NCBI GenBank assembly: GCA_916048095.2 | Contig: OU696585.1 | Span: 1-64,000, forward strand | Direction of reading: 5' to 3' | DNA from: Sacculina carcini | Lineage: Eukaryota > Arthropoda > Thecostraca > Sacculinidae | Length of the DNA: 64,000 nucleotides | Shown here: positions 12,052 through 23,486 of the stretch, piece after piece | Layout: the number at the start of each line of letters is the position of its first letter | Position numbering within the stretch: position 1 is the stretch's first letter | The notes under the pieces: model-generated | Seen by the model: the letters and a program-made list of their open reading frames with translations, nothing else | Told to the model about the DNA's origin: nothing | Database searches by the model: none | Made by a program: the position numbers and the translations under genes

Positions 12052-15000
12052 GTGTTACCTAAGTGTGCCCTAAGTGTTACCTAAGTGTGCCCTAAGTGTT
12101 ACCTAAGTGTGCCCTAAGTGTTACCAAAGTGTTTCCTAAGTGTGCCCTAAGTGTAACCTAAGTGTGCCCTAAGTGTTACCTAAGTGTTACCTAAGTGTAC
12201 CCTAAGTGTGCCCTAACTGTTACCTAAGTGTGCCCTAACTGTTACCTAAGTGTGCCCTAACTGTTACCTAAGTGTGCCCTAAGTGTTACCTAAGTGTGCC
12301 CTAAGTGTTACCTAAGTGTGCCCTAAGTGTTACCTAAGTGTGCCCTAAGTGTTACCTAAGTGCGCCCTAAGTGTTACCTATGTGTTACCTAAGTGTGCCC
12401 TAAGTGTTACCTAAGTGTTACCTAAGTGTTACCTAAGTGTTACCTAAGTGTGCCCTAAGTGTGCCCTAACTGTTACCTAAGTGTGCCCTAACTGTTACCT
12501 AAGTGTGCCCTAACTGTTACCTAAGTGTGCCCTAAGTGTTACCTAAGTGTGGCCTAAGTGTTACCTAAGTGTGCCTTAAGTGTTACCCAAGTGTTACCTA
12601 AGTGTGCCCTAAGTGTTACCTAAGTGTTACCTAAGTGTGCCCTAAGTGTTACCTAAGTGTGACATAAGTGTTACCTAAGTGTGCCCTAAGTGTGCCCTAA
12701 GTGTGCCCTAAGTGTTACCTAAGTGTGCCCTAAGTGTTACCTAAGTGTGCCCTAAGTGTGCCCTAAGTGTTACCTAAGTGTGCCCTAAGTGTTACCTAAG
12801 TGTGCCCTAAGTGTTACCTAAAGGTGCCCCAAGTGTTACCTAAGTGTAGCCTAAGTGTTACCTAAGTGTTACCTAAGTGTGCCCTAAGTGTTACCTAAGT
12901 GTGCCCTAAGTGTGCCCTAACTGTTACCTAAGTGTGCCCTAAGTGTTACCTAAGTGTGCCCTAAGTGTTACCTAAGTGTGCCCTAAGTGTTACCTAAGTG
13001 TGCCCTAAGTGTTACCTAAGTGCGCCCTAAGTGTTACCTATGTGTTACCTAAGTGTGCCCTAAGTGTTACGTAAGTGTTACCTAAGTGTTACCTAAGTGT
13101 ACCCTAAGTGTGCCCTAAGTGTTACCTAAGTGTGCCCTAAGTGTGCCCTAACTGTTACCTAAGTGTGCCCTAACTGTTACCTAAGTGTGCCCTAAGTGTT
13201 ACCTAAGTGTGCCCTAAGTGTTACCAAAGTGTTTCCTAAGTGTGCCCTAAGTGTTACCTAAGTGTTTCCTAAGTTTGCCCTAAGTGTGCCCTAAGTGTTA
13301 CCTAAGTGTGCCCTAAGTGTTACCTAAGTGTGCCCTAAGTGTTACCTAAGTGTGCCCTAAGTGTTTCCTAAGTGTGCCCTAAGTGTTACCTAAGTGTTTC
13401 CTAAGTGTGCCCTAAGTGTGCCCTAAGTGTTACCTAAGTGTGCCCTAAGTGTTACCTAAGTGTGCCCTAAGTGTTACCTAAGTGTGCCCTAAGTGTTACC
13501 TAAGTGTGCCCTAAGTGTTACCTAAGTGTACCCTAAGTGTGCCCTAAGTGTTACCTAAGTGTGCCCTAAGTGTGCCCTAACTGTTACCTAAGTGTGCCCT
13601 AACTGTTACCTAAGTGTGCCCTAAGTGCTACCTAAGTGTGCCCTAAGTGTTACCTAAGTGTGCCCTAAGTGTTACCTAAGTGTGCCCTAAGTGTTACCTA
13701 AGTGTGCCCTAAGTGTTACCTAAGTGTTACCTAAGTGTGCCCTAAGTGTTACCTAAGTGTTACCTAAGTGTTACCTAAGTGTACCCTAAGTGTGCCCTAA
13801 GTGTTACCTAAGTGTGCCCTAAGTGTGCCCTAACTGTTACCTAAGTGTGCCCTAACTGTTACCTAAGTGTGCCCTAAGTGTTACCTAAGTGTGCCCTAAG
13901 TGTTACCAAAGTGTTTCCTAAGTGTGCCCTAAGTGTTTCCTAAGTGTGCCCTAAGTGTGCCCTAAGTGTTACCTAAGTGTGCCCTAAGTGTTACCTAAGT
14001 GTGCCCTAAGTGTTACCTAAGTGTGCCCTAAGTGTTACCTAAGTGTTACCTAAGTGTGCCCTAAGTGTTACCTAAGTGTGCCCTAAGTGTTACCTAAGTG
14101 TTACCTAAGTGTGCCCTAAGTGTTACCTAAGTGTGACATAAGTGTTACCTAAGTGTGCCCTAAGTGTGCCCTAAGTGTGCCCTAAGTGTTACCTAAGTGT
14201 GCCCTAAGTGTTACCTAAGTGTGCCCTAAGTGTGCCCTAAGTGTTACCTAAGTGTGCCCTAAGTGTTACCTAAGTGTGCCCTAAGTGTTACCTAAAGGTG
14301 CCCCAAGTGTTACCTAAGTGTAGCCTAAGTGTTACCTAAGTGTTACCTAAGTGTGCCCTAAGTGTTACCTAAGTGTGCCCTAAGTGTTACCTAAGTGTTA
14401 CCTAAGTGTGCCCTAAGTGTTACCCAAGTGTTACCTAAGTGTGCCCTAAGTGTTACCTAAGTGTTACCTAAGTGTTACCTAAGTGTTACCTAAGTGTGCC
14501 CTAAGTGTGCCCTAACTGTTACCTAAGTGTGCCCTAACTGTTACCTAAGTGTGCCCTAACTGTTACCTAAGTGTGCCCTAAGTGTTACCTAAGTGTGCCC
14601 TAAGTGTTACCTAAGTGTGCCCTAAGTGTTACCTAAGTGTGCCTTAAGTGTTACCCAAGTGTTACCTAAGTGTGCCCTAAGTGTTACCTAAGTGTTACCT
14701 AAGTGTGCCCTAAGTGTTACCTAAGTGTGCCCTAAGTGTGCCCTAAGTGTTACCTAAGTGTGCCCTAAGTGTTACCTAAGTGTGCCCTAAGTGTTACCTA
14801 AGTGTGCCCTAAGTGTTACCTAAGTGTTACCTAAGTGTGCCCTAAGTGTTACCTAAGTGTGCCCTAAGTGTTACCTAAGTGTGCCCCAAGTGTTACCTAA
14901 GTGTGCCCTAAGTGTTTCCTAAGTGTGCCCTAAGTGTGCCCTAAGTGTTACCTAAGTGTGCCCTAAGTGTTACCTAAGTGTGCCCTAAGTGTTACCTAAG

Positions 15001-18000
15001 TGTGCCCTAAGTGTTACCTAAGTGTTACCTAAGTGTGCCCTAAGTGTTACCTAAGTGTGCCCTAAGTGTTACCTAAGTGTGCCCTAAGTGTTACCTAAGT
15101 GTTACCTAAGTGTGACATAAGTGTTACCTAAGTGTGCCCTAAGTGTTACCTAAGTGTGCCCTAAGTGTTACCTAAGTGTGCCCCAAGTGTTACCTAAGTG
15201 TAGCCTAAGTGTTACCTAAGTGTTACCTAAGTGTGCCCTAAGTGTTACCTAAGTGTGCCCTAAGTGTTACCTAAGTGTTACCTAAGTGTGCCCTAAGTGT
15301 TACCCAAGTGTTACCTAAGTGTGCCCTAAGTGTTACCTAAGTGTTACCTAAGTGTTACCTAAGTGTTACCTAAGTGTGCCCTAAGTGTGCCCTAACTGTT
15401 ACCTAAGTGTGCCCTAACTGTTACCTAAGTGTGCCCTAACTGTTACCTAAGTGTGCCCTAAGTGTTACCTAAGTGTGCCCTAAGTGTTACCTAAGTGTGC
15501 CTTAAGTGTTACCCAAGTGTTACCTAAGTGTGCCCTAAGTGTTACCTAAGTGTTACCTAAGTGTGCCCTAAGTGTGCCCTAAGTGTTACCTACGTGTGCC
15601 CTAAGTGTTACCTAAGTGTGCCCTAAGTGTTACCTAAGTGTGCCCTAAGTGTTACCTAAAGGTGCCCCAAGTGTTACCTAAGTGTAGCCTAAGTGTTACC
15701 TAAGTGTTACCTAAGTGTTACCTAAGTGTTACCTAAGTGTTACCTAAGTGTTACCTAAGTGTGCCCTAAGTGTTACCTAAGTGTGCCCTAAGTGTTACCT
15801 AAGTGTGCCCTAATTGTTACCTAAGTGTGCCCTAAGTGTTACCTAAGTGTTACCTAAGTGTGCCCTAAGTGTTACCTAAGTGTGCCCTAAGTGTTACCTA
15901 AGTGTGCCCCAAGTGTTACCTAAGTGTGCCCTAAGTGTTTCCTAAGTGTGCCCTAAGTGTGCCCTAAGTGTTACCTAAGTGTGCCCTAAGTGTTACCTAA
16001 GTGTGCCCTAAGTGTTACCTAAGTGTGCCCTAAGTGTTACCTAAGTGTTACCTAAGTGTGCCCTAAGTGTTACCTAAGTGTGCCCTAAGTGTTACCTAAG
16101 TGTGCCCTAAGTGTTACCTAAGTGTTACCTAAGTGTTACCTAAGTGTGCCCTAAGTGTTACCTAAGTGCGCCCTAAGTGTTACCTATGTGTTACCTAAGT
16201 GTGCCCTAAGTGTTACCTAAGTGTTACCTAAGTGTTACCTAAGTGTTACCTAAGTGTGCCCTAAGTGTTACCTAAGTGTGCCCTAAGTGTTACCTAAGTG
16301 TGCCCTAATTGTTACCTAAGTGTGCCCTAAGTGTTACCTAAGTGTACCCTAAGTGTGCCCTAAGTGTTACCTAAGTGTGCCCTAAGTGTGCCCTAACTGT
16401 TACCTAAGTGTGCCCTAAGTGTTACCTAAGTGTGCCCTAAGTGTTACCTAAGTGTGCCCTAAGTGTTACCTAAGTGTGCCCTAAGTGTTACCTAAGTGTG
16501 CCCTAAGTGTTACCTAAGTGTGCCCTAAGTGTTTCCTAAGTGTGCCCTAAGTGTTACCTAAGTGTTTCCTAAGTGTGCCCTAAGTGTGCCCTAAGTGTTA
16601 CCTAAGTGTGCCCTAAGTGTTACCTAAGTGTGCCCTAAGTGTTACCTAAGTGTGCCCTAAGTGTTACCTAAGTGTACCCTAAGTGTGCCCTAAGTGTTAC
16701 CTAAGTGTGCCCTAAGTGTGCCCTAACTGTTACCTAAGTGTGCCCTAACTGTTACCTAAGTGTGCCCTAAGTGCTACCTAAGTGTGCCCTAAGTGTTACC
16801 TAAGTGTGCCCTAAGTGTTACCTAAGTGTGCCCTAACTGTTACCTAAGTGTGCCCTAAGTGTTACCTAAGTGTGACATAAGTGTTACCTAAGTGTGCCCT
16901 AAGTGTGCCCTAAGTGTGCCCTAAGTGTTACCTAAGTGTGACATAAGTGTTACCTAAGTGTGCCCTAAGTGTGCCCTAAGTGTGCCCTAAGTGTGCCCTA
17001 AGTGTTACCTAAGTGTGCCCTAAGTGTTACCTAAGTGTGCCCTAAGTGTTACCTAAGTGTGCCCTAAGTGTTACCTAAGTGTGCCCTAAGTGTTACCCAA
17101 GTGTACCCTAAGTGTGCCCTAAGTGTTACCTAAGTGTGCCCCAAGTGTTACCTAAGTGTGCCCTAATTGTTACCTAAGTGTGCCCTAAGTGTTACCTAAG
17201 TGTACCCTAAGTGTGCCCTAAGTGTGCCCTAAGTGTTACCTAAGTGTGCCCTAAGTGTTACCTAAGTGTTACCTAAGTGTGCCCTAAGTGTTACCTAAGT
17301 GTGCCCTAAGTGTTACCTAAGTGTGCCCTAATTGTTACCTAAGTGTGCCCTAAGTGTTACCTAAGTGTACCCTAAGTGTGCCCTAAGTGTTACCTAAGTG
17401 TGCCCTAAGTGTGCCCTAACTGTTACCTAAGTGTGCCCTAACTGTTACCTAAGTGTGCCCTAAGTGTTTCCTAAGTGTGCCCTAAGTGTTACCTAAGTGT
17501 GCCCTAAGTGTTACCTAAGTGTGCCCTAAGTGTTACCTAAGTGCGCCCTAAGTGTTACCTATGTGTTACCTAAGTGTGCACGAAGTGTTACCTAAGTGTT
17601 ACCTAAGTGTTACCTAAGTGTTACCTAAGTGTGCCCTAAGTGTGCCCTAACTGTTACCTAAGTGTGCCCTAACTGTTACCTAAGTGTGCCCTAAGTGTTA
17701 CCTAAGTGTGCCCTAAGTGTTACCTAAGTGTGCCCTAAGTGTTACCTAAAGGTGCCCTAAGTGTTACCTAAGTGTAGCCTAAGTTTTACCTAAGTGTTAC
17801 CTAAGTGTTACCTAAGTGTTACCTAAGTGTTACCTAAGTGTGCCCTAAGTGTTACCTAAGTGTGCCGTAAGTGTTACCTAAGTGTGCCCCAAGTGTTACC
17901 TAAGTGTGCCCTAAGTGTTTCCTAAGTGTGCCCTAAGTGTTACCTAAGTGTTTCCTAAGTGTGCCCTAAGTGTGCCCTAAGTTTTACCTAAGTGTGCCCT

Positions 18001-18816
18001 AAGTGTTACCTAAGTGTGCCCTAAGTGTTACCTAAGTGTGCCCTAAGTGTTACCTAAGTGTTACCTAAGTGTGCCCTAAGTGTTACCTAAGTGTGCCCTA
18101 AGTGTTACCTAAGCGTTACCTAAGTGTGCCCTAAGTGTTACCTAAGTGTGACATAAGTGTTACCTAAGTGTGCCCTAAGTGTTACCTAAGTGTGCCCTAA
18201 GTGTTACCTAAGTGTGCCCTAAGTGTTACCTAAGTGTTACCTAAGTGTGCCCTAAGTGTTACCTAAGTGTGCCCTAAGTGTTACCTAAGTGTGCCCTAAT
18301 TGTTACCTAAGTGTGCCCTAAGTGTTACCTAAGTGTACCCTAAGTGTGCCCTAAGTGTTACCTAAGTGTGCCCTAAGTGTGCCCTAACTGTTACCTAAGT
18401 GTGCCCTAAGTGTTACCTAAGTGTGCCCTAAGTGTTACCTAAGTGTGCCCTAAGTGTTACCTAAGTGTGCCCTAAGTGTTACCTAAGTGCGCCCTAAGTG
18501 TTACCTATGTGTTACCTAAGTGTGCCCTAAGTGTTACCTAAGTGTTACCTAAGTGTTACCTAAGTGTTACCTAAGTGTACCCTAAGTGTGCCCTAAGTGT
18601 TACCTAAGTGTGCCCTAAGTGTGCCCTAACTGTTACCTAAGTGTGCCCTAACTATTACCTAAGTGTGCCCTAAGTGTTACCTAAGTGTGCCCTAAGTGTT
18701 ACCTAAGTGTTTCCCAAGTGTGCCCTAAGTGTTACCTAAGTGTTTCCTAAGTTTGCCCTAAGTGTGCCCTAAGTGTTACCTAAGTGTGCCCTAAGTGTTA
18801 CCTAAGTGTGCCCTAA
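12052..18816. repeat. 6,765-bp tandem duplication, copy 2
   Basis: Second copy of the preceding block. Few differences are visible: the monomer before TATGTG near 17.55 kb is GTGCGC where copy 1 near 10.78 kb has GTGTGC, and CTAAGTGTTTCCC near 18.71 kb replaces CAAAGTGTTTCCC near 11.94 kb. Agreement ends at 18817, where AATTG appears against AAGTG at 12052. To the right of this edge the sequence continues in the order seen at 4,682-5,300. The scarcity of differences over 6.7 kb implies a recent duplication relative to the divergence between monomers. Confidence 0.85.
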
Positions 18817-20835
18817 TTGTTACCTAAGTGTGCCCTAAGTGTTACCTAAGTGTTACCTAAGTGTGCCCTAAGTGTTACCTAAGTGTGCCCTAAGTGTTAC
18901 CTAAGTGTACCCTAAGTGTGCCCTAAGTGTTACCTAAGTGTGCCCTAAGTGTGCCCTAACTGTTACCTAAGTGTGCCCTAACTGTTACCTAAGTGTGCCC
19001 TAAGTGTTACCTAAGTGTTTCCTAAGTTTGCCCTAAGTGTGCCCTAAGTGTTACCTAAGTGTGCCCTAAGTGTTACCTAAGTGTGCCCTAAGTGTTACCT
19101 AAGTGTGCCCTAAGTGTTTCCTAAGTGTGCCCTAAGTGTTACCTAAGTGTTTCCTAAGTGTGCCCTAAGTGTGCCCTAAGTGTTACCTAAGTGTGCCCTA
19201 AGTGTTACCTAAGTGTGCCCTAAGTGTTACCTAAGTGTGCCCTAAGTGTTACCTAAGTGTACCCTAAGTGTGCCCTAAGTGTTACCTAAGTGTGCCCTAA
19301 GTGTGCCCTAACTGTTACCTAAGTGTGCCCTAACTGTTACCTAAGTGTGCCCTAAGTGCTACCTAAGTGTGCCCTAAGTGTTACCTAAGTGTGCCCTAAG
19401 TGTTACCTAAGTGTGCCCTAAGTGTTACCTAAGTGCGCCCTAAGTGTTACCTATGTGTTACCTAAGTGTGCCCTAAGTGTTACCTAAGTGTTACCTAAGT
19501 GTTACCTAAGTGTACCCTAAGTGTGCCCTAAGTGTTACCTAAGTGTGCCCTAAGTGTGCCCTAACTGTTACCTAAGTGTGCCCTAACTGTTACCTAAGTG
19601 TGCCCTAAGTGTTACCTATGTGTTACCTAAGTGTGCCCTAAGTGTTACCTAAGTGTTACCTAAGTGTTACCTAAGTGTTACCTAAGTGTTACCTAAGTGT
19701 GCCCTAAGTGTTACCTAAGTGTGCCCTAAGTGTTACCTAAGTGTGCCCTAATTGTTACCTAAGTGTGCCCTAAGTGTTACCTAAGTGTACCCTAAGTGTG
19801 CCCTAAGTGTTACCTAAGTGTGCCCTAAGTGTGCCCTAAGTGTTACCTAAGTGTGCCCTAAGTGTTACCTAAGTGTGCCCTAAGTGTTACCTAAGTGTGC
19901 CCTAAGTGTTACCTAAGTGTGCCCTAAGTGTTACCTAAGTGCGCCCTAAGTGTTACCTATGTGTTACCTAAGTGTGCCCTAAGTGTTACCTAAGTGTTAC
20001 CTAAGTGTTACCTAAGTGTTACCTAAGTGTACCCTAAGTGTGCCCTAAGTGTTACCTAAGTGTGCCCTAAGTGTGCCCTAACTGTTACCTAAGTGTGCCC
20101 TAACTGTTACCTAAGTGTGCCCTAAGTGTTACCTAAGTGTGCCCTAAGTGTTACCAAAGTGTTTCCTAAGTGTGCCCTAAGTGATACCTAAGTGTTTCCT
20201 AAGTTTGCCCTAAGTGTGCCCTAAGTGTTACCTAAGTGTGCCCTAAGTGTTACCTAAGTGTGCCCTAAGTGTTTCCTAAGTGTGCCCTAAGTGTTACCTA
20301 AGTGTTTCCTAAGTGTGCCCTAAGTGTGCCCTAAGTGTTACCTAAGTGTGCCCTAAGTGTTACCTAAGTGTGCCCTAAGTGTTACCTAAGTGTGCCCTAA
20401 GTGTTACCTAAGTGTACCCTAAGTGTGCCCTAAGTGTTACCTAAGTGTGCCCTAAGTGTGCCCTAACTGTTACCTAAGTGTGCCCTAAGTGTTACCTAAG
20501 TGTGCCCTAAGTGCTACCTAAGTGTGCCCTAAGTGTTACCTAAGTGTGCCCTAAGTGTTACCTAAGTGTGCCCTAACTGTTACCTAAGTGTGCCCTAAGT
20601 GTTACCTAAGTGTGACATAAGTGTTACCTAAGTGTGCCCTAAGTGTGCCCTAAGTGTGCCCTAAGTGTTACCTAAGTGTGACATAAGTGTTACCTAAGTG
20701 TGCCCTAAGTGTGCCCTAAGTGTGCCCTAAGTGTGCCCTAAGTGTTACCTAAGTGTGCCCTAAGTGTTACCTAAGTGTGCCCTAAGTGTTACCTAAGTGT
20801 GCCCTAAGTGTTACCTAAGTGTGCCCTAAGTGTTA

Positions 20836-21044
20836 CCCAAGTGTACCCTAAGTGTGCCCTAAGTGTTACCTAAGTGTGCCCCAAGTGTTACCTAAGTGTG
20901 CCCTAATTGTTACCTAAGTGTGCCCTAAGTGTTACCTAAGTGTACCCTAAGTGTGCCCTAAGTGTGCCCTAAGTGTTACCTAAGTGTGCCCTAAGTGTTA
21001 CCTAAGTGTGCCCTAAGTGTTACCTAAGTGTGCCCTAAGTGTTA
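20836..21044. repeat. 209-bp tandem doublet, copy 1 (19 monomers)
   Basis: Starts at the monomer CCCAAGTGTAC (20836-20846) and contains, in order, a TGC-CCCAAG junction, an AATTG monomer and a TAC monomer. The same order starts again at 21045. The related block near 2.99 kb carries this string once, so the doubling arose in this lineage. The smallest clear whole-monomer duplication I could date relative to its neighbours. Confidence 0.85.
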
Positions 21045-21216
21045 CCCAAGTGTACCCTAAGTGTGCCCTAAGTGTTACCTAAGTGTGCCCCAAGTGTTAC
21101 CTAAGTGTGCCCTAATTGTTACCTAAGTGTGCCCTAAGTGTTACCTAAGTGTACCCTAAGTGTGCCCTAAGTGTGCCCTAAGTGTTACCTAAGTGTGCCC
21201 TAAGTGTTACCTAAGT
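21045..21216. repeat. 209-bp tandem doublet, copy 2
   Basis: Second copy, starting at CCCAAGTGTAC 209 bp after the first. It follows copy 1 base for base by eye until about 21,216, where a TTA monomer appears in place of the TGC monomer at the matching place near 21,008. The duplicated edge may equally be placed a few dimers to the left, because the surrounding monomers are the plain alternation. Confidence 0.8.
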
Positions 21217-21693
21217 GTTACCTAAGTGTGCCCTAAGTGTTACCTAAGTGTGCCCTAAGTGTTACCTAAGTGTGCCCTAATTGTTACCTAAGTGTGCCCT
21301 AAGTGTTACCTAAGTGTACCCTAAGTGTGCCCTAAGTGTTACCTAAGTGTGCCCTAAGTGTGCCCTAACTGTTACCTAAGTGTGCCCTAACTGTTACCTA
21401 AGTGTGCCCTAAGTGTTTCCTAAGTGTGCCCTAAGTGTTACCTAAGTGTGCCCTAAGTGTTACCTAAGTGTGCCCTAAGTGTTACCTAAGTGCGCCCTAA
21501 GTGTTACCTATGTGTTACCTAAGTGTGCCCGAAGTGTTACCTAAGTGTTACCTAAGTGTTACCTAAGTGTTACCTAAGTGTGCCCTAAGTGTGCCCTAAC
21601 TGTTACCTAAGTGTGCCCTAACTGTTACCTAAGTGTGCCCTAAGTGTTACCTAAGTGTGCCCTAAGTGTTACCTAAGTGTGCCCTAAGTGTTA

Positions 21694-23486
21694 CCTAAAG
21701 GTGCCCTAAGTGTTACCTAAGTGTAGCCTAAGTTTTACCTAAGTGTTACCTAAGTGTTACCTAAGTGTTACCTAAGTGTTACCTAAGTGTGCCCTAAGTG
21801 TTACCTAAGTGTGCCGTAAGTGTTACCTAAGTGTGCCCCAAGTGTTACCTAAGTGTGCCCTAAGTGTTTCCTAAGTGTGCCCTAAGTGTTACCTAAGTGT
21901 TTCCTAAGTGTGCCCTAAGTGTGCCCTAAGTTTTACCTAAGTGTGCCCTAAGTGTTACCTAAGTGTGCCCTAAGTGTTACCTAAGTGTGCCCTAAGTGTT
22001 ACCTAAGTGTTACCTAAGTGTGCCCTAAGTGTTACCTAAGTGTGCCCTAAGTGTTACCTAAGCGTTACCTAAGTGTGCCCTAAGTGTTACCTAAGTGTGA
22101 CATAAGTGTTACCTAAGTGTGCCCTAAGTGTTACCTAAGTGTGCCCTAAGTGTTACCTAAGTGTGCCCTAAGTGTTACCTAAGTGTGCCCTAAGTGTTAC
22201 CTAAGTGTTACCTAAGTGTGCCCTAAGTGTTACCTAAGTGTGCCCTAAGTGTTACCTAAGTGTGCCCTAATTGTTACCTAAGTGTGCCCTAAGTGTTACC
22301 TAAGTGTACCCTAAGTGTGCCCTAAGTGTTACCTAAGTGTGCCCTAAGTGTGCCCTAACTGTTACCTAAGTGTGCCCTAAGTGTTACCTAAGTGTGCCCT
22401 AAGTGTTACCTAAGTGTGCCCTAAGTGTTACCTAAGTGTGCCCTAAGTGTTACCTAAGTGCGCCCTAAGTGTTACCTATGTGTTACCTAAGTGTGCCCTA
22501 AGTGTTACCTAAGTGTTACCTAAGTGTTACCTAAGTGTACCCTAAGTGTGCCCTAAGTGTTACCTAAGTGTGCCCTAAGTGTGCCCTAACTGTTACCTAA
22601 GTGTGCCCTAACTGTTACCTAAGTGTGCCCTAAGTGTTACCTAAGTGTGCCCTAAGTGTTACCAAAGTGTTTCCCAAGTGTGCCCTAAGTGTTACCTAAG
22701 TGTTTCCTAAGTTTGCCCTAAGTGTGCCCTAAGTGTTACCTAAGTGTGCCCTAAGTGTTACCTAAGTGTGCCCTAATTGTTACCTAAGTGTGCCCTAAGT
22801 GTTACCTAAGTGTTACCTAAGTGTGCCCTAAGTGTTACCTAAGTGTGCCCTAAGTGTTACCTAAGTGTACCCTAAGTGTGCCCTAAGTGTTACCTAAGTG
22901 TGCCCTAAGTGTGCCCTAACTGTTACCTAAGTGTGCCCTAACTGTTACCTAAGTGTGCCCTAAGTGTTACCTAAGTGTTTCCTAAGTTTGCCCTAAGTGT
23001 GCCCTAAGTGTTACCTAAGTGTGCCCTAAGTGTTACCTAAGTGTGCCCTAAGTGTTACCTAAGTGTGCCCTAAGTGTTTCCTAAGTGTGCCCTAAGTGTT
23101 ACCTAAGTGTTTCCTAAGTGTGCCCTAAGTGTGCCCTAAGTGTTACCTAAGTGTGCCCTAAGTGTTACCTAAGTGTGCCCTAAGTGTTACCTAAGTGTGC
23201 CCTAAGTGTTACCTAAGTGTACCCTAAGTGTGCCCTAAGTGTTACCTAAGTGTGCCCTAAGTGTGCCCTAACTGTTACCTAAGTGTGCCCTAACTGTTAC
23301 CTAAGTGTGCCCTAAGTGCTACCTAAGTGTGCCCTAAGTGTTACCTAAGTGTGCCCTAAGTGTTACCTAAGTGTGCCCTAAGTGTTACCTAAGTGCGCCC
23401 TAAGTGTTACCTATGTGTTACCTAAGTGTGCCCTAAGTGTTACCTAAGTGTGCCCTAAGTGTTACCTAAGTGTGCCCTAAGTGTTA
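21694..23486. repeat. 1,793-bp tandem higher-order repeat, copy 1
   Basis: A unit of 163 monomers, defined here from one CCTAAAGGTGC monomer to the next (first A at 21697, 23490, 25283). The CCGTAAG marker repeats at 21816, 23609 and 25402, the AAGCGTTA marker at 22063 and 23856, and the CCAAAG marker at 22664 and 24457, all 1,793 bp apart. The left junction differs from later copies: this copy follows the CCGAAG and TTA-run order at 21.53-21.6 kb, while later copies follow a TATGTG monomer and plain dimers. Confidence 0.88.

Larger units (their letters stand above)
19436..21530. repeat. Block matching 1.6-3.5 kb at offset about 17.84-18.05 kb
   Basis: From the GCGC monomer (1594 and 19436), through the twin GACAT markers (2772 and 20614; 2838 and 20680), the offset is 17,842 bp. 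By the CCGAAG monomer (G at 3480 and 21531) it has grown to 18,051 bp. The extra 209 bp is the 19-monomer doublet listed separately. The distance between CCGTAAG markers at 17867 and 21816 is 3,949 bp, the local family I period, against about 3.7 kb at the left end of the window. One marker here, GTGATA (A at 20184), is absent from the 1.6-3.5 kb partner but shared with 28621, 33549, 43130 and 47123. Confidence 0.75.
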
